Source: an uncultured Pelagibacteraceae bacterium
GTDB lineage: Bacteria; Pseudomonadota; Alphaproteobacteria; Pelagibacterales; Pelagibacteraceae
DNA length: 64,000 nucleotides
Direction: 5' to 3'
NCBI GenBank assembly: GCA_902567765.1
Contig: CACFNI010000003.1
Location: 29,444-93,443, forward strand
The notes beneath the pieces were generated by a model, which saw only the letters and a program-made list of their open reading frames with translations, was not told where the DNA came from and ran no database searches. The translations under genes were made by a program, and so were the position numbers. This document shows, one piece after another, positions 37,212 through 47,744 of the stretch (within the stretch, counting starts at the first letter, position 1; each line of letters begins with the position of its first letter).

Positions 37212-38716
37212 TAGTTTACAAAAACTTTTCTAACAAAATTTTTAAAGTCAATCCAATTATGGATTTTTTTTTCATTTTCAAATAAATTTAAAATGTCTTG
37301 TAATTCTTCTTCTGCTTTGATTTTGCCTGGTTCTAAAATCAAATTATTTATAATAATTTTATCTTTAATTAAATTATAACTTATATCAAAATAAACATTT
37401 TTAATTTTGTTTCTATTTTTTTTATTAATCTGAAACAATTTATAAAATAAATCTTCTGAAGAAATATTAAATACAAAATTTCCAGTAAAAATTAAATCAT
37501 CCTTTACATTTACTAAATTACCACTAATTAAATTAAGATTACCCAAATCTCCTTTAAAAATTGTATTATCGAAATTTATAGCTCCATTTTCTAAATTGAC
37601 CAATATTTTTGAGGAGTTAAATAATTTACTTTTGACTAAGTTTTCAACTTTTAATGTAAATTTTGCATTTAGATTTTCGTCATATAATGGCTCAATCAAA
37701 AGCAGGTTTCTTAAAAGACTGTTATCAAAGATATTTTTTTTGAAATTTAATCTCTCAAAGTTTAAATCCATATTTAAATAAAAAGGACTTAAATCTATTT
37801 TGCCAATATATCCAATCTTATTATTTTTTATTTTTGAGTTTTCTTGAGATTTAATTTCAATTAAATTTTTATTTAAGATAATATTGGACCCCATTTCAAT
37901 ATTTCTAAAATAAATAACATTTTCAATTTCTAGAGCATCATTTTTTTTTTCACTTGTAAAATTTATTATTTTTAAATTAAGTTTCTTTAATTTGAGAAAT
38001 GTTGAGTTTTTTTTTTCAAGAAAATCCTTATTCCAATTTAAGGAATATGGAATTGTAAAAAATTCCCCTTTAGATATTAGCAAATTTTTAGAATCTTTAT
38101 TATTATAATTTAGTTTAAGTTTAGATATGGGAAATATTGAAATTACGTTTTTATTATCATCTATATAAAAAAATTTACTATTTTTTATATTTAGTTTTTT
38201 ATGTGAAAATTTCTCTCCAAAAAATTTTATAAAATATTTTAAATCGCTTTGGTGAATTAAAAAATTAGCGTTATTTAAAGATATAGAATTTATTTCAATA
38301 ATTTCTTTTTTAAAAAAATTTTTTTGGCTAATAAACACTTTTAACTTTTTTATTTGACCAAGTTCTTTTGGTAAGGTGTTATCATTTGAAAAAAATTTAA
38401 CGTTTTTAATTAAGAAATGAGGTTTTGGCAGAATATTATATTGAATCTCTGGAGATAGGCTCAAATTTATATTATATTCTTCATTTATAATCTTGTTTAA
38501 TTTTGTTTGTAGTGGCTCTTTGTCATATAGACTAGGTATCGATAAAAAAAATAAATAAAGAAATAGTAAAGTTATTAAAAAAATTAAATACCTATTAAAA
38601 CTACTGATATTTTTAAATTTATGATTTATAATCTTAATAAACTCATTTATTTTATTAAAATAATCGATAAAAAAATTGTTAGTTTTTGCAATATTTTTAA
38701 AAATTATATTTTTCAT
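37199..38716 (-). CDS. AsmA-like envelope protein
   Basis: A 505-aa protein with one membrane helix near residues 43-62 and a long beta-rich periplasmic part built of alternating strands, ending in a short helical tail. The opening after the helix ([22 protein letters not shown]) follows the AsmA pattern of scaffold start and INxxN-like strands. AsmA-family proteins are thought to form grooves for lipid transfer or to modulate outer membrane assembly. It is divergent from uvrD with 34 bp between the starts. Family call is by architecture. Confidence 0.6.
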   Translation of the reverse strand: MKNIIFKNIAKTNNFFIDYFNKINEFIKIINHKFKNISSFNRYLIFLITLLFLYLFFLSIPSLYDKEPLQTKLNKIINEEYNINLSLSPEIQYNILPKPHFLIKNVKFFSNDNTLPKELGQIKKLKVFISQKNFFKKEIIEINSISLNNANFLIHQSDLKYFIKFFGEKFSHKKLNIKNSKFFYIDDNKNVISIFPISKLKLNYNNKDSKNLLISKGEFFTIPYSLNWNKDFLEKKNSTFLKLKKLNLKIINFTSEKKNDALEIENVIYFRNIEMGSNIILNKNLIEIKSQENSKIKNNKIGYIGKIDLSPFYLNMDLNFERLNFKKNIFDNSLLRNLLLIEPLYDENLNAKFTLKVENLVKSKLFNSSKILVNLENGAINFDNTIFKGDLGNLNLISGNLVNVKDDLIFTGNFVFNISSEDLFYKLFQINKKNRNKIKNVYFDISYNLIKDKIIINNLILEPGKIKAEEELQDILNLFENEKKIHNWIDFKNFVRKVFVNYYEG

Positions 38717-38750
38717 GAAGTTTTAATAGTTTTATAATGATAGTTTATAA

Positions 38751-40787
38751 ATGATAAACTCTGAATACTTAAAAAAGTTAAATAAAACTCAAAAAGAGGC
38801 GGTTTTGTACCTTGATGGACCTTTACTTATTGTCGCTGGAGCTGGATCTGGAAAAACAAAAGTTTTGACCTCCCGAATTGCTCATATAATTAAGGAAAAA
38901 AAAGCTTATCCTAATCAGATACTAGCGGTAACTTTTACAAATAAAGCCGCAAGTGAAATGAGAAATAGAGTGAGTTCAATTTTGAGCAAAGAAGCTGTTG
39001 GACTTTCGTGGCTTGGAACTTTTCATTCTATAAGTGCAAAATTATTAAGAAAACATGCCAGGGCTGTTGGTTTAAATTCCAACTTTTCTATAATAGACCA
39101 AGATGATCAAAAAAGCTTAATAAAAAATATTTGTAAAGCTGAAAACATAGATACTAAAAAAATTTCACCAAATTTTATATTAGCAATTATTGATAAATGG
39201 AAAAATAAAGGATGGTATCCTGAAGATGTTATATTAAAAAAAAAAGATACTTTAGAAAAAGGCTTTTTGAAAATTTACAAAATTTATCAATCTAAACTGC
39301 TAGATTTGAATACATGTGATTTTGGTGATTTAATTTTACATTGCGTAAAAATATTCGAAAAAAACTTGGATATAGCAGAATTATATTCAAAAAATTTTAA
39401 ATATATATTAGTAGACGAATATCAGGATACAAATCATATACAAAGTAGATGGCTGAGTTGTTTAACAAACCAACATAATAACATTTGTTGTGTCGGTGAT
39501 GATGATCAATCAATTTATAGTTGGAGAGGTGCGGAAATAAAAAATTTTTTAGATTTTGATAAAAAATATAAAGATACCAAAATTATAAGATTAGAGGAAA
39601 ATTACCGTTCAACTCAAAATATTCTAACGGTTGCCTCAAAATTAATAGAAAATAATAAAAATAGAGTTGGAAAAAACTTATATACAAACAGTACAGATGG
39701 AGAATTAGTTGCACTCGAATGTTTTAGAAATGGAAAAGATGAAGCTATGGGAGTCAGTGATAAAATCGAGAAATTAAAAAAAAATTATTCATTAAATAAT
39801 ATTGCAATTTTAGTTAGGGCTATCTTCCAAACCAGAGAATTTGAGGAACGATTTCTTAAAATTGGTTTGCCATATCGGATTATTGGAGGAATTAAATTTT
39901 ATGAAAGAGCAGAAGTAAAAGACTGTACATCTTATTTAAGATTAATTTATCAAAGTAAAGATGATTTAGCATTTGAAAGAATAGTAAACACTCCAAAAAG
40001 GTCTATCGGGGACACTACGATTAAACAAATAAACGAATATGCGAAAAAAAATTCATTAAGTCTTGAATTAGCTGCAAAAAAACTAATTGAGTTAGATTTA
40101 ATCAAACCAAAAACAAAAATTGGACTTAGTTCTTTTCTCAATATGATATCTAAATGGAGAAATGATTTCACTACAAAAAAAATGAACCATGTTAAGTTGA
40201 TGCAAACAATAATTGATGAATCTGGATATTCTTCAATGTTAAAAAATAAAAAAGATTTAGAGAATGAGAATAGACTGGAAAATATCAAAGAATTATTAAA
40301 TGCAATGAAAGAATTTGACAATTTAGAGAGTTTTCTTGAACACGTTTCTTTAGCAACTTCTATTGATCAAAAATGGGATGGTGAAAAAGTGAATTTAATG
40401 ACTATGCACGGATCAAAAGGTTTGGAGTTTGACGTTGTTTTCTTACCAGGGTGGGAAGAGGGTTTATTTCCTCATCAAAAATCTATTGATGAAAAAGGTC
40501 AAGATGGTTTAGAGGAAGAAAGACGTCTAGCCTATGTAGGTATTACAAGAGCGAAGAGTATTGCAATAATCTCATTTTCAATGAATAGATTTTATCAAGG
40601 TGATTGGATCGATAGTATGGCGTCAAGATTCTTAGATGAACTTCCTGATAAAAATTTATTAAAGAATAGTTATTTTGACGAGGATCAAATAAACAATGAA
40701 GAAGAATTTGATTTTAATCAAGATCTTGAGGCGCAAGAAACGATGAGAAGTCCTGGATGGATTAGATATCAAAAAAAATTAAAATGA
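38751..40787 (+). CDS. uvrD: UvrD/PcrA-type DNA helicase
   Basis: A 678-aa superfamily 1A helicase with Q-motif LNKTQKEAV, Walker A GAGSGKT near residues 31-37, FTNKAASEM (Ia), DEYQDTN (II), GDDDQSIYSWRGA (III), LEENYRS (IV), MTMHGSKGLEFD (V) and RRLAYVGITRA (VI). It unwinds DNA in nucleotide excision and mismatch repair. It is about 40 aa shorter than E. coli UvrD, mainly at the C-terminus. It overlaps the peptidase gene by 4 nt. Confidence 0.95.
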   Translation: MINSEYLKKLNKTQKEAVLYLDGPLLIVAGAGSGKTKVLTSRIAHIIKEKKAYPNQILAVTFTNKAASEMRNRVSSILSKEAVGLSWLGTFHSISAKLLRKHARAVGLNSNFSIIDQDDQKSLIKNICKAENIDTKKISPNFILAIIDKWKNKGWYPEDVILKKKDTLEKGFLKIYKIYQSKLLDLNTCDFGDLILHCVKIFEKNLDIAELYSKNFKYILVDEYQDTNHIQSRWLSCLTNQHNNICCVGDDDQSIYSWRGAEIKNFLDFDKKYKDTKIIRLEENYRSTQNILTVASKLIENNKNRVGKNLYTNSTDGELVALECFRNGKDEAMGVSDKIEKLKKNYSLNNIAILVRAIFQTREFEERFLKIGLPYRIIGGIKFYERAEVKDCTSYLRLIYQSKDDLAFERIVNTPKRSIGDTTIKQINEYAKKNSLSLELAAKKLIELDLIKPKTKIGLSSFLNMISKWRNDFTTKKMNHVKLMQTIIDESGYSSMLKNKKDLENENRLENIKELLNAMKEFDNLESFLEHVSLATSIDQKWDGEKVNLMTMHGSKGLEFDVVFLPGWEEGLFPHQKSIDEKGQDGLEEERRLAYVGITRAKSIAIISFSMNRFYQGDWIDSMASRFLDELPDKNLLKNSYFDEDQINNEEEFDFNQDLEAQETMRSPGWIRYQKKLK

Positions 40788-42481
40788 TTAAAAAAAGAAT
40801 TAATTTATTAAGAAAAAAATTTAGAACAAATAAAATTGATGGATACATAGTTCCAAAAAATGATGAATTTTTTGGTGAATATTCTAGTCATGATAGATTA
40901 AAAATTATTTCAAATTTTGATGGATCTGCAGGATTTGCAATCATTTTAAAAAAGAAAAATTATTTATTTGTAGATGGAAGATATACGATACAGGCAAAAA
41001 AGCAGTCTGGTAAGAATTTTAAGATAGTAGAAATTCACAAATTGCTTCCATACAAAATTATAAATAATCTAAAATTAGGTTTTGATCCTAATTTGTTTAC
41101 CGAAAGGCAATTAAAAATCTACTTCAAAAATACATCTACATTAGTGCCTTTGTCTAAAAATTTAATAGATCAAATAAATAAAAAAAGAGGTGCTCAAAAT
41201 AAACCTTTTTTCTCTATAAATAAAAAAATTGCTGGCGAAAGTCACACCTCAAAGATCAATAAAGTTTTAAAAAAAATTATATCTTATAAAGCTGACTATA
41301 TATTTATAAGTGCACCAGAAAATGTGGCTTGGTTGCTTAACATAAGGGGTCATGACAACCCTAATAGTCCTATACCTCATTGTAGACTTTTAATAAGCAA
41401 AAAAAAAGAAATTTTTTTATTTGCTGATAGATATAAATTTTCAAAAATATCCAAAGAGACAAAATTTAAAAAATTTAAAATAGTTGATTTAAATAATTTA
41501 GAAAAAGTTATAAAAAAAATTAAAGCTAAAAAATTTATTATTGATCCACTAACCTGTTCAATTAAAAATCAGAGTATTATTCAATCAAAATTTAAAATTA
41601 TTCCTAAAAATGATCCATGTTATTTACTTAAATCTTTAAAGAATCCAATTGAAGTAAAAAATATGATTAAAGCTCATGTTGAAGATGGCGTGGCTTTAAC
41701 AAAGTTTATCTATTGGATAAAGAAAACAAATAAAAAAAAAATAACCGAAATAGATGCTGAAAAAAAATTAGAGAAATTTAGAAAAATAAATAAAAACTAT
41801 TTATTTCCGAGTTTTAATACAATTGCTGGAACAGGTTCAAATGGAGCAATAGTTCACTACAGAGCTACAAAAGATTCAAATAAAATAATAAAAAAAAAAG
41901 ATATATTTCTATGTGACTCAGGTGGTCAATATAGGTTCGGAACAACTGATGTGACAAGAACATTGTGTTTTGCCAAACAACCAAATTCTATTAAAGATAT
42001 TTTTACAAAAGTTTTAAAAGGACATATCGCAGTAGCAACAACAAATATTAATAGATATAGCAAAGGCAAACAAATAGATATTAAAGCTAGAAAGTATTTA
42101 CAAAAAGATGGTTTAGATTATGCTCACGGCACAGGTCATGGAGTAGGTTTTTTTTTAAATGTGCACGAAGGCCCTCAATCTATTTCTAAATATAATTCAG
42201 TAAAATTAGAAGAAGGAATGATCATAAGTAATGAACCAGGATATTATAAAAAAGGATATTATGGAATAAGAATTGAAAATTTAGTTTTTATTAAAAGAAA
42301 TAGAAAGAAATTAAATTTTGAAAATCTTACTTTAGCTCCAATTGAAAAAGATTTAATTAACTTTGATTTACTTAACAAAAAAGAGAAAAATTACTTATTT
42401 GATTACCATCTAAATGTTTATGCAAAAATATCTAAATTTTTAGACCAAAAAGAAAGAAAATGGTTAGCAAGTTTAATTTAA
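40784..42481 (+). CDS. pepP: Xaa-Pro aminopeptidase (three-domain type)
   Basis: A 565-aa M24 peptidase of the longer three-domain form: two creatinase-like N-terminal domains (about 1-130 and 150-275) and the pita-bread catalytic domain. Metal ligands are visible in CDSGGQYRFGTTDVTRT (two Asp), GTGHGVGFFLNVHEGP (His), NEPGYYKKGYYGIRIEN (two Glu). It removes N-terminal residues preceding proline. It is coupled to uvrD by a 4-nt overlap and overlaps the convergent ligA by 9 nt. Confidence 0.92.
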   Translation: MIKKRINLLRKKFRTNKIDGYIVPKNDEFFGEYSSHDRLKIISNFDGSAGFAIILKKKNYLFVDGRYTIQAKKQSGKNFKIVEIHKLLPYKIINNLKLGFDPNLFTERQLKIYFKNTSTLVPLSKNLIDQINKKRGAQNKPFFSINKKIAGESHTSKINKVLKKIISYKADYIFISAPENVAWLLNIRGHDNPNSPIPHCRLLISKKKEIFLFADRYKFSKISKETKFKKFKIVDLNNLEKVIKKIKAKKFIIDPLTCSIKNQSIIQSKFKIIPKNDPCYLLKSLKNPIEVKNMIKAHVEDGVALTKFIYWIKKTNKKKITEIDAEKKLEKFRKINKNYLFPSFNTIAGTGSNGAIVHYRATKDSNKIIKKKDIFLCDSGGQYRFGTTDVTRTLCFAKQPNSIKDIFTKVLKGHIAVATTNINRYSKGKQIDIKARKYLQKDGLDYAHGTGHGVGFFLNVHEGPQSISKYNSVKLEEGMIISNEPGYYKKGYYGIRIENLVFIKRNRKKLNFENLTLAPIEKDLINFDLLNKKEKNYLFDYHLNVYAKISKFLDQKERKWLASLI

Positions 42482-44491
42482 CATTTTTAACCATTCCTTT
42501 TGACTCAATATTTTAATATTCAACTCTTTTGCTAGATTAATTTTTTTTGTGGTTGGTTTTTCTCCAATAATTAAATAATCCAGTTTTTTATTAACATTGC
42601 TGATAATTTTTCCAGAATTTTGCTCTATAATAGATTTTGCTTCTGCTCTACTCATATTTTCTAATTTTCCAGTAATTATAAATGTTTTATTTTTTAAAAT
42701 TCCCATTTTGTTAGTTTGTGTTGCATCTTTGATTTTTAAAATTTTTTTTAGTTCTAATAAAATTTTTTGATTTGATTTATTTGAAAAAAAATTTTTAATT
42801 GATTTAATTTGGGTATATCCAATACCATCAATATTTCTTAATTCATTGTTATCGATTGTATTTAAAAGTTTAAAAAAATTATCATCAGTTTTTATATGTA
42901 TTGCTAAAAGTTTTGCATTTTCTTGTCCTATATGTCTTATTCCAAGAGAATATATAAATTTTTCAAGTGAAATTTTTCTTTTGGAATCTATAGCAAATTT
43001 TAAATTTGCCACAGAAAGGTCTCCCCACCCATCTAAATTCTTAATTTTTTTAAAATCTAAATTAAAGATATCTTGTGGATATTTTATCAACTTAAGATCC
43101 CAAAAATTTTCTACTATTTTTTTACCAAAACCATCTATATTGAGAGCTTCTTTTGAAACAAAGTGTTTAAGCCTTTCTTTTGCGATAGCATCGCAATCAA
43201 AACCTCTATCGGGACATCTTCTTACTGCATCAAATTTTTTTGTGACTTCGTTGAATTCTTTTGTTGTTTCAAAACCGCAAGGACACTTTTTGGGAAAAAT
43301 AAATTTTTTTGAATTCATTTTTCTTTTTGTTAAATCCACAGAAACTACATGAGGGATGACATCACCAGCTCTTTCAACAGTTACTGTATCGCCAATACGA
43401 ATATCTTTTCTTTTTATCTCATCTTCATTATGAAGAGTCGCATTAGACACTGTCACACCTCCAATATTAACAGGCTCAATTTTTGCTACAGGAGTTAAAG
43501 CTCCTGTTCTACCAATCTGTATTTCTATACTTATTATTTTAGATATTGAACTATTTGCAGAAAATTTATGTGCAATGGCCCATCTTGGAGCATTAGTTAC
43601 ATATCCAAGTCTTTTTTGAAGTTCAAAATCATTTATCTTGTAAACAATGCCGTCTATTTCAAAATCAATCAGATTTCTTTTTTTTTCTAATTTATTATGA
43701 TTAATAATTAAATTTTCAATACCTTTAATTATTTTATTATATTCATTTGTTTTAAATCCCCAATCTTTTAAGTTTTTTAAGAAAATCGACTGAGTTTTTA
43801 TATCTAGATTTTTTGTAAATCCATATGTGTAGGCAATAAATTTTAAAGGAATTTTACTAGTTGCTTTTGGATCTTTTTGTCTTAGACTTCCAGAAGCTGC
43901 ATTTCTAGGGTTAGCAAATTTTGTTTTGATCTTTGAAAAATCGCTATTTTGAATGAATATCTCTCCTCTAATATCTATTTCTACTGGAAAGTTTTTTGCG
44001 GTAATGATTTTTGGTATATCCTCGATAGTTTTTAAATTTTCAGTAATGTCTTCTCCTTCTTTTCCATCGCCTCTCGATAAACCCATTGTAAATTTTCCAT
44101 TTTTATAAATAAGTGAAGCTGAGATCCCATCTATCTTGGGTTCAGCGCTATACTCCAACTCAAAGTCTTTTGATAAACTCAAAAAGTTTCTGATTTTTTT
44201 TTCAAAATTATTTAAGTCTTCTTCATTAAAGGCATTAGATAATGACAACATTTGAGTTTTATGCTTAACTTTTTTAAAGTTTTTTGACGGTGTAAAACCT
44301 ACTGTTTTAGATGGAGAGTTTTTAGAGTTTAAAAACTTATACTTATTTTCTAAGTCAATTATTTCTTTTTTTAACTGGTCAAACTTACTATCACTTATCT
44401 TCGGATCACTCTTATCATAATAATATTTGTTATACTCTTGAAAAAGTTTAATTTTTTTTAAATAATCTTTCTCTATTTTTAAATTTTTCAT
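42473..44491 (-). CDS. ligA: NAD-dependent DNA ligase
   Basis: A 672-aa LigA with the full domain order: Ia (YYDKSDPKISDSKFD), adenylation domain with active-site Lys in AEPKIDGISASL near residues 115-126, OB fold with GRTGALTPVA, a Cys4 zinc finger (CPCGF...CPDRGFDC), helix-hairpin-helix repeats and a C-terminal BRCT domain (about 595-672). It seals nicks in replication and repair. Length is normal. It sits 3 nt downstream of bamD. Confidence 0.97.
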   Translation of the reverse strand: MKNLKIEKDYLKKIKLFQEYNKYYYDKSDPKISDSKFDQLKKEIIDLENKYKFLNSKNSPSKTVGFTPSKNFKKVKHKTQMLSLSNAFNEEDLNNFEKKIRNFLSLSKDFELEYSAEPKIDGISASLIYKNGKFTMGLSRGDGKEGEDITENLKTIEDIPKIITAKNFPVEIDIRGEIFIQNSDFSKIKTKFANPRNAASGSLRQKDPKATSKIPLKFIAYTYGFTKNLDIKTQSIFLKNLKDWGFKTNEYNKIIKGIENLIINHNKLEKKRNLIDFEIDGIVYKINDFELQKRLGYVTNAPRWAIAHKFSANSSISKIISIEIQIGRTGALTPVAKIEPVNIGGVTVSNATLHNEDEIKRKDIRIGDTVTVERAGDVIPHVVSVDLTKRKMNSKKFIFPKKCPCGFETTKEFNEVTKKFDAVRRCPDRGFDCDAIAKERLKHFVSKEALNIDGFGKKIVENFWDLKLIKYPQDIFNLDFKKIKNLDGWGDLSVANLKFAIDSKRKISLEKFIYSLGIRHIGQENAKLLAIHIKTDDNFFKLLNTIDNNELRNIDGIGYTQIKSIKNFFSNKSNQKILLELKKILKIKDATQTNKMGILKNKTFIITGKLENMSRAEAKSIIEQNSGKIISNVNKKLDYLIIGEKPTTKKINLAKELNIKILSQKEWLKMLN

Positions 44492-44494
44492 TAA

Positions 44495-45328
44495 TTAAAA
44501 AAAGGATCTAATTCTATCTCTTAGTCTCTTTTTATCCTTCTTAGAGGTTTTCCTATCAATTTTATAATTTTTATTAAACACTCTGTATGATTCTTTATAC
44601 CATTGACTTGACAAATAATTATAACCTAATGTGTTAGCATATTTTTTTGCCTCTGAAACTAAACCAAGTTTATAGTGAATTTCAACCAATCTATGAAGTG
44701 CTTCTTCAATATATATTGTAGTATCATAATCTTCGACTATGACCTTTAATCTATTAACTGCTGCTATCCATTTTTCTTTTTTAATATAATGTCTTGCAAT
44801 ATACATTTCTTTTGCGGCGAGTAGGTCGTTAATCAAACCAAGTTTATATTTTGCATCAATTGCAAAATCGGTAAGAGGAAATTTTTCTATAACAAGATTA
44901 AAACTATCTCTAGCGTATAAGAGAGGTTTTAAATCTTTTTTTTCATCAACAATACTTTCATAATGACACATCGCTATGAGATAATAAGCATAATCTAAAT
45001 TGGGATCTTTTGGATACTTAATTATAAATCTATCTAGTTCACTAACAGCGCTCTTATAATATGCTTGAGTATAATAACCGTACGATGCCATTAATACAGC
45101 TTTAGCTGCCCACTCTGATTGTGGGTATAAAAGCTCTGCTTCATTAAACTTTTTTGCTGCAAAATAAACGTCTCCTTTTTTAAGTGCATCCATTCCTTCT
45201 CTATAGGCTGCTATCATTTGCAAATCTAAATCTTTTTCCTCAATTATTGACTCAACCTTTTCGGGGGTGCTAGAGCACGATTGAAGTAATAATAAAAAAA
45301 TTACGATAAATTTCTTTAAATTGTCCAT
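44495..45328 (-). CDS. bamD: Outer membrane assembly lipoprotein BamD
   Basis: A 277-aa lipoprotein with signal sequence and lipobox (LLLLQSC, Cys near residue 18), followed by about five TPR-like helical repeats (YREGMDALKKGDVYFAAKKFNEAELLYPQSEWA and so on). It is part of the BAM complex for outer-membrane barrels. The adjacent lpxC and ligA match a common alphaproteobacterial order (ftsA-ftsZ-lpxC-bamD-recN-ligA), but recN is absent here and ftsZ lies elsewhere. Confidence 0.9.
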   Translation of the reverse strand: MDNLKKFIVIFLLLLQSCSSTPEKVESIIEEKDLDLQMIAAYREGMDALKKGDVYFAAKKFNEAELLYPQSEWAAKAVLMASYGYYTQAYYKSAVSELDRFIIKYPKDPNLDYAYYLIAMCHYESIVDEKKDLKPLLYARDSFNLVIEKFPLTDFAIDAKYKLGLINDLLAAKEMYIARHYIKKEKWIAAVNRLKVIVEDYDTTIYIEEALHRLVEIHYKLGLVSEAKKYANTLGYNYLSSQWYKESYRVFNKNYKIDRKTSKKDKKRLRDRIRSFF

Positions 45329-45367
45329 TAAAAAGTTTTAACAGATTTTTTTAAAAAATCTAAACCT

Positions 45368-46288
45368 TTAAGCTATTGATTTTAGATATCTTTTGTTAAC
45401 AAATGAATGGGGAATTTTATTTTCTCGAACTTCTATAATAGAAAAGTTTTGATCATTTTCAAAAACTTTCCTTAATAATTGATTTGTGAGTTTATGACCA
45501 CCTTGTGAGCATATTAATTTTCCAATTATTTTATACCCAGAAAGGTATAAATCCCCCATACAATCAAGAATTTTATGGTTAACAAATTCTAAATTATTTC
45601 TTAAACCAGTTTTATTAAGAATTTTTTCATTCTGAACTACTATAGCGTTTTCTAATGATCCACCTTTTGCTAAGTCCATTTTTTTTAATTTATCTATATC
45701 TTCATATAAACAGAAAGTTCTAGAATTAAATACATCTTCAAGGTCGTCTTCATAAACTTTTATCATATTTCTTTGACTTCCAATTAACGAATTTTCATAT
45801 TTAATTTCAAAATCTATGTCTAAACTTAATTTACTTGGTTCTATTGATATATATTTTTTCCCATCTTCAAATAAAATTTTCTTTTCAATTTTAATAACTT
45901 TTATTGGCGAGTTACTAATTTCAACTCCTGTTTTACTTATCTGATCAACATAAACTTTTGCTGAACCATCTAAAATTGGAAGTTCGTCACTATCAACTTC
46001 AACTAATGCATTATCAACTCCTGTGCCATAAAATGCTCCCATCAAATGTTCTATAGTTGAAATATTAACACCATAATCATTTGATATTGTTGTACAAAAA
46101 ATCGCGCTGCTAACATTAAAAATTCCTGGAATAACTATATTATTATTTTTTAAGTCAGTTCTTTTAAAAACTATACCTGTATTTGGATGTGCGGGTCTTA
46201 CTTTCATATGAACCATTTTTCCAGAATGAAGTGCAATGCCTTCAAACGTCATGGTGCTTTTAAGTGTTTTTTGATTTAAAACTGACAT
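45368..46288 (-). CDS. lpxC: UDP-3-O-acyl-N-acetylglucosamine deacetylase
   Basis: A 306-aa LpxC, the committed step of lipid A synthesis. The zinc ligands are visible in STIEHLMGAFYGTGVDNA (His) and NHKILDCMGDLYLSG (His and Asp); GIALHSGK is the N-terminal motif and SQGGHKLTNQLL carries the late catalytic His. Its presence implies an LPS-bearing outer membrane. It lies 66 nt after the ftsA-like gene. Confidence 0.96.
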   Translation of the reverse strand: MSVLNQKTLKSTMTFEGIALHSGKMVHMKVRPAHPNTGIVFKRTDLKNNNIVIPGIFNVSSAIFCTTISNDYGVNISTIEHLMGAFYGTGVDNALVEVDSDELPILDGSAKVYVDQISKTGVEISNSPIKVIKIEKKILFEDGKKYISIEPSKLSLDIDFEIKYENSLIGSQRNMIKVYEDDLEDVFNSRTFCLYEDIDKLKKMDLAKGGSLENAIVVQNEKILNKTGLRNNLEFVNHKILDCMGDLYLSGYKIIGKLICSQGGHKLTNQLLRKVFENDQNFSIIEVRENKIPHSFVNKRYLKSIA

Positions 46289-46354
46289 AATGAGGTTATA
46301 GGAGCAACGTAAAAAAATTAAAAAACAACAAATGTTACGAGAAAATACAAGTTT

Positions 46355-47065
46355 TTATTTGAAAAGATGAAAAAGTTTCTCAAAAAATCCTGTTTTTTCA
46401 ATTTTTTTGGGTATTAATACAACCTCTTGCTTGTTGAAACCATTGCTTAAATTGTATCCAATTTGACAAATATTTTTACCTTCCAAATTAGAGGAGAAAG
46501 AGTTTGCATAAAAAGTACACACAAATTTGTCAATAGTGATTTCAAACTCCCGAAACAATAATTCTAATTTTTTTATTAAGTTTTTAGGCAGGCAAATAAA
46601 TTCAATATCTAAAGAAATTTTTTCACAATCGATATTGCTTGGCGCAAAATTATATTCAAGATCATTAATCTTATATTTTTTTACAATTATATGTGTAATA
46701 CTATTATTAGGATATGCTCTAAGTATCTGTTGTTTCGCATCTTTAATAAGATATTGAATATCTTTATTTTGAATTTTTTTGTTATCAAGATTTTTCATTA
46801 AAGAAATGCAGATAGATATTGATCTATTTGTTTCTACCATTAAGCAAATATTGTTGACGAAGGAGTTAATTTTTTTTTCGATCTTTTTAATATTTTTTTC
46901 AAGTGGTTTTTTTAAAAAATCAAAATCTGTGTTATCATTAATACTGACAACACTGATATTTTCTTCGTCAGAAAAAATCAAACGGTTATTTATTTTTTGA
47001 AAAACTCCAAAACCTAATTTATTTTGGTCAAGGCTAAAGTAAACTTCTGTTTCTTTTTCATTCAT
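46355..47065 (-). CDS. ftsA: Minimal FtsA-like protein lacking the 2A/2B subdomains
   Basis: A 236-aa protein in the place of ftsA (after ftsQ, before lpxC). Residues about 1-60 fit the first strands of an actin fold but lack the DxGTxK phosphate motif. Residues about 85-195 (from SICISL through VCTFYANSF) align by eye with the SHS2-like 1C subdomain of FtsA. The protein then stops being FtsA-like: where VVDIGGGT (2A) should start it has CQIGYNLSNGF and ends in GFFEKLFHLFK (226-236), an amphipathic tip like the FtsA membrane-targeting helix. About 180 residues, including the ATP and FtsZ-tail sites, are missing. There is no room downstream for a lost half. Confidence 0.65.
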   Translation of the reverse strand: MNEKETEVYFSLDQNKLGFGVFQKINNRLIFSDEENISVVSINDNTDFDFLKKPLEKNIKKIEKKINSFVNNICLMVETNRSISICISLMKNLDNKKIQNKDIQYLIKDAKQQILRAYPNNSITHIIVKKYKINDLEYNFAPSNIDCEKISLDIEFICLPKNLIKKLELLFREFEITIDKFVCTFYANSFSSNLEGKNICQIGYNLSNGFNKQEVVLIPKKIEKTGFFEKLFHLFK

Positions 47066-47744
47066 TAGTAAAAATTATTTTATCGTTAAATCTCAAATCA
47101 ACAATCGAAGCTTTTTTAAATTCTTTTGAAATATTTAATTTATTTATTGTGTTTAAAGCAGACAATATATTTTTACTTGGTAATTTAAATAACTTATCTT
47201 GTTTTGTTTTTATATCCCATCTTCCTGATGGAAAAAAATAAATTTCTTTTATATTTTTGATATCGACTGTCGACTGTTTAAGAATATTAATAAATTCTAT
47301 AAAACTAAATGTACTTATTTTTCCAAAAACGTAAGGCAAATTTTTGGTTGATTCATCGTAACTAATTAATTTTCCATTTGATCCTATAAAATAGAAGTTT
47401 CCATCAACATTAGTTATGCCCAAAAATTCAGTTTTTTTAATTTTTATTTCTAAAGTATTTGGAAATATTCTTTTAATTTCAAAAGAATTTACTAAATTAT
47501 TTTGAGTCAAAATTTTTGCTAAAATATCCTTTTGAATAAAAAAAATATTTTTCAACTGAATTTTTTTTAATTCTTGTAGAATGGATAAATTATTTTTTTC
47601 TGAAAGACCTGAAACCTTTATGTCTTTAAAACTAAATTTAAATAAATTCGAATTAGATATTTGTAAATTACTAATTGTGGTAAATAAAAAAAATATAATT
47701 AAATATATGTAAATTTTATTTTTTTTACCTATTTGAAGATGCAT
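47058..47744 (-). CDS. ftsQ: Cell division protein FtsQ
   Basis: A 228-aa bitopic protein: short cytoplasmic tail, membrane helix at about residues 12-29, POTRA-like domain (FKDIKVSGLSEKNNLSILQEL..), then the beta domain with IKRIFPNTLEIKIKKTEFLGI. It links early and late division proteins in the periplasm. The start overlaps ddl by 20 nt and the end overlaps the ftsA-like gene by 8 nt. Confidence 0.88.
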   Translation of the reverse strand: MHLQIGKKNKIYIYLIIFFLFTTISNLQISNSNLFKFSFKDIKVSGLSEKNNLSILQELKKIQLKNIFFIQKDILAKILTQNNLVNSFEIKRIFPNTLEIKIKKTEFLGITNVDGNFYFIGSNGKLISYDESTKNLPYVFGKISTFSFIEFINILKQSTVDIKNIKEIYFFPSGRWDIKTKQDKLFKLPSKNILSALNTINKLNISKEFKKASIVDLRFNDKIIFTNE

